Counted from the first letter of the stretch, positions 46,841-57,243 are shown. The stretch is DNA of 64,000 nt from Symsagittifera roscoffensis (GCF_963678635.1 NC_087062.1:75012349-75076348), one strand, 5' to 3'. Notes: a model not told the origin generated them from the letters alone. Made by a program: numbers and translations.

Positions 46841-48015
46841 TGGGCGAGACATCTCCCAGCTGTGTTAAGCCAAGGTTACGTAATAAGCATTATACGCTAT
46901 CTCTACATAGTCGATATTTATAGAGCTATGCTGAGCAAATATGTTTAAGCGCTACTGCTGCGCTGCGAGTTTGCACCCAGCATCGGTTTTGTGCCAAATC
47001 GCATTGTTTTTATTTAAACATGCATGCTTGAACTAAATCATGCTCTGGGATAATTTTATTCACTTTTTTTATATCATTTGAAGCTCAAATCCTGGCTTTT
47101 TTGAGCATTTCTTTTGATGCTAAGAGATGTTTTTTGATTTTATACTCCTTTTTTTTTAGTTATGTGTCTCATTAATACTACTCCTGATTTTGGGCTTCAG
47201 TTTTTGTTTTGGATGCTAAAGCCCCTTTATACTTGTTCACTGGTTACTAAATTTTGATTTATTCATGTGCAACGATAACTCACTGAAGCGTTCAACATTG
47301 AGCCAATTTACAGCTTCCTTTTCGCAGTCTATAGTTTCTGCTTTTTTTCTTCTAATTTTCGCTTTGCTTTTTTTCTTCTAATTTTCGCTTTCACTGTTCC
47401 TTGTATGAGCTGTGTGTTCTGTTTTCCTCTAATTTGTTTGAAGCTGGCTCTTGGTATGGAATTGCTGTGACTCAATTTATGATTTTTTTTGGCTGCAATG
47501 ACACATCTTTGTGGCATAACGTGTCTGCCTCGGGCTCTCAGATTTGAATTTAAGTTTTAAATCTGCATCTTCAAGATTTTTTCAAACCCAACCTTGAATA
47601 ATTAAAATCTCTCAACTGAACTTGAAAACGTTTTTTTTCAATTGTGGATTAGAATCCAGGCATCACATTGAACTTCCATTTTTTTGCAGAAAGTTGAAAG
47701 CCAAATCGAGTAGATAAATGTTTTGATTTTCTTCACCGAGTTCATATGACTCAAATCGAAAGAAAAGTCTATGCTGTTTTTGGGCTGTTTACAAGAGCGT
47801 CTCAAGCGGATACAGGAGAGTTGAAATGCGCCTGCTTGCCAATTTGATGTTGTAAATCACGTGAAATTTGATGCTGTTCTTTAAACTTTATAAAAACAAG
47901 TTATATTCTCAAAAACTACTTCAACTTCTCATTTTAATCTTCGATACTATCATTTAGCTTCTCCACATAAAACTTATCGGCGTCCCACAGACTCTTGAGC
48001 GAAAGCAGCAGACCA
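46841..48015. repeat. Array block 5: terminal truncated long unit
   Basis: Follows the long form to CGGCGTCCCACAGACTCTTGAGCGAAAGCAG-type sequence (about 48010) and then leaves the repeat abruptly into unique DNA (ACGCAATCTTTATTCTG). Confidence 0.9.
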
Positions 48016-50331
48016 GAGAACGCAATCTTTATTCTGTTATCTGCACAAGAGAACTAGCGTGCAAACGTTTTGTTATACTGTGGGTCCTTTTTTCCTAAAA
48101 GATTGGCACATATTGAAGGACCCTAAAATTTTCGGCGTCCATTTCGACCCAGCAGTTAACTTATCAGCAGAAAATCTGAAAAACCCAGCGAAGGTTATCG
48201 TTCTTGGAGGAACAGTCAGGGCGCATGCCGCTAGTGATAACTCAATTAATAAATTGCAAACAGTGAAAAATGCAGCTATTGGGATAGTGAGGGTTGCGCT
48301 AAAATGAGCCCTATTGACCACTCATAGATTAGCTGCTCAATAAACTGCTCGCATCTCAGTTCACCCTCAAAGCTTAAGTGGCGTTAAGACCATTGAATTT
48401 TCACCATACTCACCAGAGGACGAAGCAAATGAGACCAATTCTAAAAAATAATTTTCCCAGCGTTCTTAAATCTTGAAAGCTCATTTATTCTCATATAATT
48501 TTAAAAAGCAATTGACGAAGCACCAGCCCCTCCTATCACCAAAATTTCTCACAATAAGACTCCCTAAGTCTCAAAGACATAGCGAGAACTGAGTCTCCTC
48601 GCTCAACAAGGAGCACTCTCGTACAAATAGGATCCGGCTACAGCCCTAACAGTAATACCCTTTAAAATAGGGCAGACTGCACGCCAATCCTAATTGCCCT
48701 CACTGCCTAACAGCCCCAAATCTTTTTAATTGACCGCAAAACCCATTTTTCCTGACTCAAATTGACTTGTGACTCCTGCCGATGGAGGCCAGGACGCTCC
48801 ATAGACTAGGCGGGAGCTCGTCGGACGCGCCTCAAAAATCGGGCTAATACTAGCAACAATATTAGACAAGTGACCGTAGCTCTGGAGTTCATGGTTCGAA
48901 ACTCGTAGTCTGTATTGTAAATATCAATGAACATAGTTTATAGGTGAACTCTTATATAGAATGAGCTCTCATATAGGTCGTAATAATTTATTTTTTCTTC
49001 GGAAAAGGTTCCTAAGTTAGTTCACGCTAGTTCGCGTGCCTCAAAGGGACAGACAATTTTTAGCTTATTTTTTATTGGCGTAGTGACCTAAGTTTGCGTC
49101 ATTTTTGAAAAAAAAAAATTATAGCTCACGTCTGCTTTCCTTCCGAAAACACAAAAAGGATAAAAATCTACAATTTCAGAACATTGACAACAATTTTGTT
49201 TTCGGCTCAACGGGAGCTAAACCAATTGTATACAACTTAGTTTCCGTTCACCAATGTTTTCTGTATACTTATTTCGCGCCGGCGTTTGTATTACTGAATG
49301 TGTTTTCCTCAAATTCAACATGTTTGACACATTTATCATCTTTGCAAATGTGGTTTAGATAATTTTTTCAAATTTTTAGGATTTAGTAGCTTTTGGTTCA
49401 TTTTTTGTTTGCTAGCTTGCAATGCTCTATTTTGGTGATATCACCTGTGGTACGAAGTTCTGTCTCTGCGAAGCTCCGCCTCTGCGTTTACTTGAAATTC
49501 CAACCTTTCTTTGATTATTTTATTGTGTTTTGAAGTTTTTGCCAAGAAGCAGTGTTGTTTTTGTCATCAACGAAATGTTCCCCTAGCTTCTTTTGCTGTA
49601 TGTTTTGTGGTGGGCTGGTTTTATTTTTATAGTTGAGGTTAATGCTTTTTCTGCTCGTCTAGAAGTTGCTCGGGAAAATTTTGACATCTTCGGACATTTT
49701 GACATCTCGTTCAGAGCAAATGAGTAATCGACACACTTATTTTTTTTGGCTACTTTGTTTTTTATAACTCTAAATCGATTAACACGGGAGGTGTTTTTTG
49801 AAATCGAATTCACTTTTAATTTTCCAAAAAACCGAAGGTTAACGCCGTAGCCTGAAATAAAAAAGTTCATCCTAGTCCTGATATACATTTTAATGCACGC
49901 TTCTAAAAAAAACTAGATAAACTTTTTAAGAGATGATGAACTTAGTTCAGACTCTATATGGTCGCGATGATTTTTCTTCATGAAAATTCTTTAAGTTTGG
50001 TCAGGCTCAAAAATACTTTTTCGCGGTTTGACTTTTGATTTAATTTTAAGTTCGGCTCATTTCCTTTGTTAAGACAAATGCAAACTCCGTTTATCGAGAA
50101 ACGATGGCAACAAACGTTTGCGACAACCAGTGAAAACAATTAATTCACAATTTGCTTAAGTCGCAAATGCGCTTAGTTTATTGATCATTGGTCCCCTCAC
50201 TTATTGATATGGTACTTCGACTTACCCTCAATAATTCCCTATAATCAAGTTAAATGAAGGTAAATCCCTGATAACAGATGACTAAGAACTTAGCTTTTGT
50301 AATTGACTCATAGTAATATTATTTGTTTCAG
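48016..50331. other. FLAD1 intron 1, right part
   Basis: No firm gene. An 82-codon ORF without an ATG start (48059-48307) abuts the array; it reads like protein (NPAKVIVLGGTVRAHAASDN) but I do not recognise it and both strands are open there. About 48.5-48.85 kb is richer in C and unlike its surroundings. From 49.4 kb the degenerate repeat unit returns: GGTGATATCACC palindrome (about 49434-49445), module B near 49465, TTTCGCGGTTTGACTTTTGA near 50015. Confidence 0.4.
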
Positions 50332-50515
50332 GCGTTTGGTGTCGATTTGAAACTGAACGACCAAATATCAGCTGCAGTTGAGTCGTTTTTTGGGAAGAAA
50401 GATTCGAGTGACGCCATATACAGGCTAGCTAACATTCCCTCCAACTCGAAACTTGTTTGGAATCCATCTAGAGACTACCCTATTGTTACTGTTGAAAACG
50501 TCTTCATCCTACCAG
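50332..50515 (+). CDS. FLAD1: FAD synthase, coding exon 2
   Basis: Acceptor tttgtttcag|GCG. This continues VAK|AFGVDLKLN, the end of the MoCF-like (CinA-type) domain, and reads through NVFILP to the first base of a Gly codon, ending at 50515. The LPG-VP motif typical of this family is interrupted here: the next residues (VPQIF) are at 52433 onward. No GT follows the exon end; the bases are ccag|GAAATT. If the intron is not removed, translation stops two codons later (TGA at 50521-50523). Confidence 0.85.
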
Positions 50516-50583
50516 GAAATTGACGAGCATTTAAAAACCGCGAAAGCTAATTGGAAATTTATTTTCATCAATAGTAATTATCA

Positions 50584-50660
50584 GTAGCGGATTTAGGGGG
50601 GATGCCCCCTCCCACAGGGATTCGAGCCCCTGCGGACCCAAGGGCTCACATTTGGTACTA
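50584..50660 (+). repeat. GC-rich dispersed module (GTAGCGGATTT...)
   Basis: Begins GTAGCGGATTTAGGGGGG and contains GGGATTCGAGCCCCTGCGGA. An inverted relative lies at about 58480-58570 (a C-run followed by AAATCCGCTAC). Probably a non-autonomous element end; type undetermined. Confidence 0.45.
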
Positions 50661-51080
50661 GTTTAAAATATCCATTTTTGGTTTTTTAACCCTGAAAATT
50701 TTCTAAATCGCCTTCGGCGCCAATATATTCTAATTTTGATGAGGGAACGCGCTCCGAAAAAATGCGCCTTTTCGGTCAAAATGATACAAAAAGTCCTTTA
50801 AAACGCTTTTTGGCCTATTTTTTCGAAAGATTGCATGGGGTGTAGAAAATTTTGTGCGAGGAGCGCGTGTCGAAAAACGCTATTTTTGGTCAAAACATTT
50901 CAAAAATTTGCCTACAGCGCAAAAAATTTGGTCGAAAACTGGTCTTGAACGTGATTTGGGAGACCTCGGAATGCCAGTTATGTCTTAAAAAAGGTCTCAA
51001 TTTTTTTAAATTCGTCTCTTCTCGAAAATCTTATAACCGCCGCGGGTAATAATATTGAACAGATGAAACAACTCTTTGTT

Positions 51081-51103
51081 TGCCCTTGCGATTAGCAAGG
51101 GCA
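51081..51103. repeat. Palindromic module A (TGCCCTTGC/GCAAGGGCA)
   Basis: Perfect 9-bp arms around GATTA, followed by ATTGCAATCGGGTACTAGAC, the tail shared with the copies near 22609 and 58668. Confidence 0.75.
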
Positions 51104-52430
51104 TTGCAATCGGGTACTAGACTGTTGTTTCCTGTAAATAAGTTTGTTCACAGAATGATCAATTTACTTGGAATGGCGGATTTCACGACTGCTGTCATGC
51201 AGACTGCTAAATGGTCAATTTCTTGAGAATTCAAATAAAACTACCGTCATTTTAGGCAGTTATTTTTTCAACTAAATGTTTTGTCGTATTCGTGGTTTCT
51301 GTACTAGTTTCCGACAGTTCATTTTCCTTTTTTTAATGCAATTTATATTGTGTGATAACTTTGTTAGGGCTTTCTTTCCCAAGCATCGTTTTTCATTAAT
51401 TTAAACTGTTTCAACATCGAAAGTTTTTTAATTTCTGAATTGAGTGTGTTTCTATGTGCAATTAAACGGTTTCGGCTTATGTTCTATCAGCTTAATCAAA
51501 ATATATTGCGTAGTTTCGAGATTGAAATATTTCGTTATGCCTTTATTTTTTTCAATACCAATGGGTCGTAAAAACTTCAAGCTCAATTTTTATTAAAACA
51601 GTTTTCTTTTCGGCTCAACAGGGATCGACCCAAATTTTGTAGCGTTAATTGCCCCTCGGTAAGTTTCACAATTACATAAATTTACATAAATAAATTACAT
51701 AAGTTTTCATAATTTTCATTGGTGTGTTTTCAAACTTTTAAGAGACGTTGAACGCAGTTCAGATTCTTAGATAAGTCGCTATGGTTTTTAAGGAAAAGTT
51801 TTCAAGTGACAAATAACAAAATAAATTCATACTTATAAATGCACATATGAATATTTGCATTTTTGAGTTCAATTCAAGTTCACTTACTAGAAGGTAGACA
51901 AAATGGACTCTCCAATTTTGGAAGTTGAAATGGCACGAAAAACATGATCGATTCCTAGTTTCAAAGGTGGAATTTTATTTTAAGATTTCCCAGCGGAATA
52001 AAATTTTTCCTATTAACCCAGTTTTATCAAATTTGTTTACTTTTGACAAAAAAGTGGCAATTATAAATTGCCCTTGAAATTCAGAGAACTTACGTATAGT
52101 CAGAGAAGCCGTATATTTTTTGTTTGAAATTCGGAAGTTGAAGTTTTTTCAAAAACAAATTTTTTGAACTTTTTTCCATTTGTCTGTTGGCTATGTTTCA
52201 GTTAATTTTTCAACTTAAATTTTTCAACTTAAATTTTTCATACAAGTTTCTCTTTTCATTCCACTATGTCACGCATTGTTTTGTGTTGTATCACCTGTGT
52301 AGAACTTGGTCTTTACATTGACTAGATTGTGAGGCTGCTTTGAGATCGAAAGGTCTTGACCAAAAAACGACGTTAGAAACCAAAAAAGACCCAGTAAAAT
52401 TTAAAATATCAATGCCCGTCAATGTACCAG

Positions 52431-52796
52431 GAGTCCCTCAAATTTTTGAGAAAATGCTTCCCTTGATCGAAGATCAGTTCAAAAGTACGGGCGGAACTTC
52501 GGAGAAATTCACTAGATATGTGTACATAGATAAAGGCGAGATGACAATTTCAAATGAGATTAATGCAGTTTTTAAGAAATTCCAGCTACCAGAAGTACAG
52601 CTCGGTTCGTACCCCAGTTGGACAAGTAATTACTACAAAACCAAGTTCACAATTGACGCGTTAAGCGAGCAACTTCTTGATGATGTCGAAAATTACCTAT
52701 CCAAATTACTTCCGGAAGGTTCGATTAGACACGATATAATTGATGACCCAATTCAATTACTACCTCAATCTGTGTACAATTTTGATTCCGATTTAG
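52431..52796 (+). CDS. FLAD1: FAD synthase, coding exon 3
   Basis: Acceptor gtaccag|GA GTC; with the single base left over from exon 2 it makes Gly-Val and completes LPG-VPQIFEKM. The exon encodes the C-terminal part of the MoCF-like half (YVYIDKGEMTI, LGSYPSWTSNYYKTKFTID, YLSKLLPEGS) up to DSDL, with donor ttag|GTAATA. The frame happens to be open upstream to 52326, but those residues do not fit the family and are taken as intronic. Confidence 0.88.
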
Positions 52797-52884
52797 GTAA
52801 TATTTGAAAGCATTTTTTACAAACATAAAATAATATTCTTTATTGTTTGTAGTGATTCGTTGTAGTGTTTAGTTAAAAATGTAG

Positions 52885-53087
52885 TGAGCCTTATCGAGAA
52901 GGCTTTGCAAGAACATGGGCCAAATAACGTGGTTCTTTCTTTCAACGGAGGAAAAGATTGCACTCTGTTACTTCATATGTACGAGGCGGTGTTAAGAAAA
53001 CATTTCCCGACGGAAAAGGCGAATTTGCTCTTCATAGAAACAGCAGAATCCTTCGAAGAACTGGAAAACTTCATTGAAGCTACAAAA
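52885..53087 (+). CDS. FLAD1: FAD synthase, coding exon 4 (start of catalytic PAPS-reductase-like domain)
   Basis: Acceptor aatgtag|TG; the split codon gives Val and continues SLIEKALQEHG. It carries the nucleotide-binding loop SFNGGKDCT at residues 290-298, the hallmark of the FAD synthase/PAPS reductase fold, and ends ENFIEATK with donor aaaa|GTAAGA. Intron 3 is only 88 bp. A second copy of CAAAAGTAAGAACAA, including a second possible donor, lies 23 bp downstream (53106-53120); using it would shift the frame. Confidence 0.92.
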
Positions 53088-53284
53088 GTAAGAACAATTT
53101 TGTCTCAAAAGTAAGAACAACGCTTGTTGAGATTTTTTATACAATTTTGTATGTTTTTATTTTATCGACAGGTACAAATTGCTATGGATAAAACATACAG
53201 TAATGGTGTGATTTCCTTGGATTAACTTTCTCTGCCGAACAGCGCGTTGTATAATTTCAATAATCATAGTTGTTTCTTATTCAG

Positions 53285-53695
53285 AAGCGCTATTCAATTG
53301 GTGGATATTACCACATCAAAAGCTCCAACATAATCGAAGGATTGAAAAAGCTGAACAAAGACAGCCCAAATATCTACGCCATCATTTTGGGAACTCGCAG
53401 TACAGATCCAGGCGGGAAGAACGCCGCTGAATTCCAGCCATGTGATCCTCAATACGGTAACTTTCTGAGGGTGAACCCAATTCTAAACTGGCGCTACTCC
53501 GAAGTGTGGAACATCATCAGGACTCTCCAGATACCCTACTGTATTCTGTATGACCAGGGATACACCAGTCTAGGGTCCAAGTCCAGAACGAAAAAGAACC
53601 CAGAACTGTTTGTGGAGACTATTGGCAAGAGGGATGTGTACAATCCCGCATACTTGCTGAAAGCTGAGGAAACTGAAAGATGTTCGAGAGACTGA
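53285..53695 (+). CDS. FLAD1: FAD synthase, coding exon 5 (catalytic domain, C-terminus)
   Basis: Acceptor tattcag|AAG CGC continues EATK|KRYS. It contains the family motifs ILGTRSTDPGG, FLRVNPILNWRYSEVWNIIR, IPYCILYDQGYTSLGS and the terminal AYLLKAEETERCSRD before TGA at 53693-53695. These match the FMN- and ATP-binding core of animal FAD synthases. Intron 4 is 197 bp and holds nothing recognisable beyond the repeated donor. Confidence 0.95.
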   Translation, partial: KRYSIGGYYHIKSSNIIEGLKKLNKDSPNIYAIILGTRSTDPGGKNAAEFQPCDPQYGNFLRVNPILNWRYSEVWNIIRTLQIPYCILYDQGYTSLGSKSRTKKNPELFVETIGKRDVYNPAYLLKAEETERCSRD

Positions 53696-54194
53696 ACTGA
53701 AATTTTTTCTAGTCATTAATGTCGAATTCATGAGTACACAATTTGTTTTTTTTTAACATGTGTCATTAAAATTTTCTTTGTTGTCCCATACAATGACTGC
53801 TAGTGGTATCACTGCAAATGAACTAGCCAAATATTTTATTTTAGAAGATACTGTTAGTCACTTTGCATCTGGTCATAATGTGTCATTAGCCTCGAGCGGA
53901 CTTTTAGGGGAGGTGCATCTGCAATTGCCTGCTCGAAACTTGTTTTAAACTGCAGGCGAAAGAACTAAGTTCGTTAAAAGCACTCAAAATAGTTAAAGGT
54001 GGGTTTGCTGTATCTTGGAGGATGTTCTAGTGCGAGACTGTTTATCTCAATGAATGACGGGTGTTCTGAGGAGGTCTCGGGTGATTGCGGTAAAAAGGAA
54101 GGGGTTTGAGGGATATTAGTTTATAGGGTAAACTGAGCGGAGACTAGTTGATGACGGTGGTAAAAATTTTACATTCAGAATGTAAGTTCTGGGG

Positions 54195-54650
54195 GTGCCG
54201 GACATCAAGCCGACGGGACTTCAAGCCGAATCGTAAAATTAGGGACTTCAAGCCGAATAGTTCTTTATAAACTCGTGAAATATGATTAATTTGAAAACTT
54301 TTTTGAAGAATTTCTGAATTTCATGATTTTTCTTCACAAGTTATTGGCGTTTTCATAAAATTTAAGCCTCCAAATGATGTTTCGGAAAGTTGAAAAGTAA
54401 AACATAGTTGAAGGCATTTTTCATGTTTATAATTTATGCATTTCAAAAACCGGCTGATGTTATTAACGGATGCCAATCACAAGTGGTGCATCGTCATGAA
54501 TAACGTTTATTATCGACTAAACTTGCCAAAACTTTTGAAAAATAACGTTTTACAGATGATAAAATAGTGTTTTGAGGTGCTTGTAAAGTTTTAATTTCGG
54601 CTTGAAGTCCCTTCGGCTTGAAGTCCCGTCGGCTTGTTGTCCCAGGCCCT
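54195..54650. mobile_element. MITE with compound terminal inverted repeats and target-site duplication
   Basis: Flanked by AGTTCTGGGG at 54185-54194 and 54651-54660. Both ends carry the same phrase, inverted: CAAGCCGACGGGACTTCAAG, followed by a second GGGACTTCAAGCCGAA. The inside is AT-rich with no ORF. The duplication could be 8-10 bp because the flank is G-rich, which fits hAT or Mutator-like origin. Confidence 0.8.
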
Positions 54651-55760
54651 AGTTCTGGGGAATTCAATTTTGTAGAACCCTTTATAGTGCGGAGAGTGGC
54701 GTTTTAAATTACTTTGTTTGTTATTTATTTATTGTTTAGTTTATTTGTTAACGTGAAACTGGCGGCATGGGACCATGTAGGGCATGCGTTATTGAAAATT
54801 GGCCTGACCGAAGTCTAGGAGGTGACCAGAATTGTCTCTCTTGATGAGTTAAGTAGTTCGATACAGTAGAGGAGGACTTTGGAAACTGTTCAACTGTACG
54901 AAGGGGTTAAAATTGTCGGCGTATGATTGTAGTTTAACTTCGGAGATGGGGGATAATGGTGCATCATGCACGTAAAATTTAATATAGTGGACGTTAGGAC
55001 ACAATGTAATAAAATGGCCTTGTCTAAATCCATCACTGATAAAAAAAAATTGATAAGTGATAATGCCGTAGTGATTAAGTGCATCGGGCTGGATAAGTGC
55101 CGTTGATGGTCGGCTTTGGGCAGGTGCTTGTTTAGATTGGGTGATTTAAAGATTCCAAAGTTTTTTTTATAGCTGGGCTTAAAATTGCGATCCGGCGCAA
55201 GATTCTGACATTTTAAGGTCTTTATTAGGTTTCGGGAGGTTAGTCTTTTTTGAAATTTTGATGTTGAGACACAGAGGGCTTCAAATTATTTGTTGAAAAA
55301 GTAAATAGCTAACGGCCTTTATGTGTTAGGTAGTGTATGCCTTCTAACCTGTGTAAATTGAGAAAATTGAAAGAAGATTTACAGGTTGTTCGATGGCGTG
55401 CACTCTTTCGACACGGAATACTTTTATGAAGTTGATCAAAAATGCGCTCATTCCCCCTAAACTATTCTCATCAGTCTGAAAGACTACTTGGAAAGTAAAT
55501 TCACAAAAAACGCACCGCTCTTATCAATGCCCAGAGCGGTGAATTGCACCGCTCATCAATGCCCAAAAAATTTTTGAATGAAAGTACAAAAACAGTTTCA
55601 TTCTCTCATTTTTCAAAAATGCTATAACACCACGCGTATAAAACAAACAAATAAGTTTTCTTTTCAAAATTTTATTCATTAAATGAAGACATCTTTTTCA
55701 TCCCCGCATCTCGAAATCTGTGTCGGATTAGCTGAAAGTTCAGACCAGCATTCTCGTTTT

Positions 55761-55819
55761 AAAAACATCTGAACTCGGGTAAGAACATCTGAACTCGGGT
55801 AAAAACATCTGAACTCGGG
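55761..55819 (+). repeat. Three tandem copies of an ~18-22-bp repeat
   Basis: AACATCTGAACTCGGG occurs three times in a row. About 250 bases upstream, GCACCGCTC...ATCAATGCCC is also doubled (about 55511-55564). Confidence 0.8.
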
Positions 55820-56663
55820 CATATTATCTGATATTGCAGTAAAAAGCACACCCTACGCCAATGTTTCTCCACACAATTAGGGGTTGGTCTGATGACATAC
55901 TGAAATCTGTGATTTATTGAAATTGCAGCAAAATGCAGCTGAAATCTCGGCAGTGTGTGTTTTTTCTCAGATTACTTTTATTGTCAGGTTACTCTATTTA
56001 GATTACGTTCAACCTTTCATGTTATGTGGCGGAAGGTTTTCAAAAAACCTTCAAATTTTTAAATCTTTTTTTTTCTAGCGCTTATAACTTAGTACCGAAA
56101 GCTATTTAAACACATACAAGAGTGGCAGTTAGGAAGATATATCAATGAAGTCACCATTTAGCCAAAATACAATAATCGTTCCGTCAGATCAGAGGATTCT
56201 TTTAGGTGTCAAAAAAGAAGGAATTCCTGAAAGAAGGGGCATTCTAAATTTTCCAGTAGCCTTTTCTCAAAATTGATTACAAAAGTTCAAGAGAACATAT
56301 TATTGAAATTAAAATTGAAACTATTAATGATCTCAATTAACTGAACGTTATAGAGTTATACACATTTATAATCCATCAAAAACTATGAAGATTTTGAGAC
56401 AATTTTATTGAAACTCTGAAATATTTAGGAAATCGATGTAGGAAAAACATAAGCAAGCTGAAGGTGGTTAAAATCAAAATAACCATCAATAGTTTGAATT
56501 TAATGATAGTTAGAAAAAATTCAGAGAAAAAACCTCATTCAAATGGTAATCTTGGTATAGTCAAGTGCGCCCACAATTGCAGGGCAATTACGAGATATGA
56601 ATGCATTTGCTAGGTCCCTTAAAAATTTCCAAGTTATTATCGACTTTCTCGAGATTTAAAAGT

Positions 56664-56777
56664 TTAAAAGTGTTTGTTTGAAGAATTCAGCAACACATCC
56701 CCCATCGCCCCGCTGGCTCGGAAGTGTCTGCGTCTTTTCTGTGCCATCATCCTCTGCTTTTTGATCGTGATGTAATC
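56664..56777 (-). CDS. LRR membrane protein, coding exon 5 (cytoplasmic tail)
   Basis: On the minus strand a pyrimidine-rich acceptor (ctcttttcatgtag|GAT) at 56777 opens a 37-codon frame in phase with exon 4, ending TAA at 56664-56666. It gives a strongly basic tail (KKQRMMAQKRRRHF) suitable for a cytoplasmic juxtamembrane region, then GDVLLNSSNKHF. If the donor of exon 4 is skipped, translation instead adds 13 residues and stops near 57008. Confidence 0.65.
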   Translation of the reverse strand, partial: DYITIKKQRMMAQKRRRHFRASGAMGDVLLNSSNKHF

Positions 56778-57049
56778 CTACATGAAAAGAGATAATAGTT
56801 TAGAAGAACAGTACTTTTGATTTCGTCACTGAGCTTAGTTCAAATACTATAAAATAGAGGCTGATAGTTGATTGCGTAAAAATTTATACCATTAACTTAA
56901 GCTGATTATAATACATGAAGTAAATATACATGGTGCACGAGAGGGGGTTCTTGTGAATCTCGGGACCAAATATTGGAAAAATAATATCAGCCAATCAGAA
57001 TGAAATATTAAAAGTCTGAGGAGAAAGCAAAATAATCGTACGCCCCTAC

Positions 57050-57243
57050 CTTGTAGCGTCTGTAGTCCTTCATGTGCATCCGGATCCCCACTGCCAGCAC
57101 CACTGCGGCCACGAGTGCGGGCAGAGCAAGAACGACAATGCACACCTGCCAAAAGGGCATCACCCGCTGATCCGTCCTCTCTTTCATCTCGGCCTTGAGC
57201 CAGTTGTACTGACTGCACGATTTGAAATCGAGTTTGTTCAAAT
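57050..57243 (-). CDS. LRR membrane protein, coding exon 4 (end of LRRCT, transmembrane helix)
   Basis: Acceptor ttttttgtag|ATT at 57243; the split codon gives Asp and continues LNKLDFKSC, supplying the last cysteine of the LRR C-terminal cap. A single membrane helix follows at about residues 319-344 (WQVCIVVLALPALVAAVVLAV), then a basic stop-transfer segment (RMHMKDYRRYK). Donor caag|GTAGGG at 57050/57049. Confidence 0.85.

Larger units (their letters stand above)
25676..48015. repeat. Satellite array in FLAD1 intron 1 (units of ~1,433 and ~813 bp)
   Basis: A head-to-tail array of about 22.3 kb. The marker ACTGGGCGAGACA recurs 19 times (about 25986, 27417, 28854, 30286, 31720, 33154, 34586, 36026, 37459, 38277, 39094, 39902, 40719, 41532, 42339, 43780, 45219, 46028, 46841). 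Spacing gives eight long units, six short, two long, two short and a final truncated long unit. Long units run 1,431-1,441 bp and short units 807-818 bp, differing by one internal deletion. Most differences between units are single bases or homopolymer lengths, so the array is recently homogenised. ORFs inside are by-products of repetition. The left edge is more diverged than the centre. Confidence 0.97.
50510..52432 (+). mobile_element. Transposon-like insertion forming FLAD1 intron 2
   Basis: TACCAGGA occurs at 50510-50517 and again at 52425-52432. Between them, the first 16 bases (AATTGACGAGCATTTA) and the reverse complement of the last 16 (CATTGACGGGCATTGA) match at 13 positions. This is an 8-bp target-site duplication with terminal inverted repeats around ~1.9 kb. 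Removing one repeat plus the insert restores the FLAD1 frame exactly. No transposase ORF is present. Inside are a GC-rich module (about 50584-50650), module A (51081-51103) and a degenerate intron-1-type unit (51.74-52.2 kb). The 8-bp duplication would suit hAT-, P- or Merlin-type elements. Confidence 0.7.
53696..56663. other. Intergenic region between FLAD1 and the LRR gene
   Basis: The two genes converge. A possible FLAD1 poly(A) signal ATTAAA is at about 53765, and a possible LRR-gene signal AATAAA (minus strand) at 56404-56409. A 62-codon ORF with no ATG at its first codon (53760-53948, internal ATG near 53793) is not recognised and probably not a gene. The region also holds a MITE and small tandem repeats. 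Confidence 0.5.

Noticed and set aside
25676-48015. Recurrent ORFs of 60-104 codons in the array, and an 18-codon ORF (MMKRALNEAQ...) in each long unit
   Set aside because: They recur only because the units are near-identical. Units near 32.9, 37.2 and 45.0 kb carry indels that shift or break them, so there is no sign of protein selection.
48500-48850. Mitochondrial insertion suggested by C-rich composition
   Set aside because: I could not identify any mitochondrial gene in it.
52326-52430. Longer FLAD1 exon 3 (open frame upstream of 52431)
   Set aside because: The residues do not match the family and the LPG-VP motif joins exactly at 52431; the open frame is probably chance.
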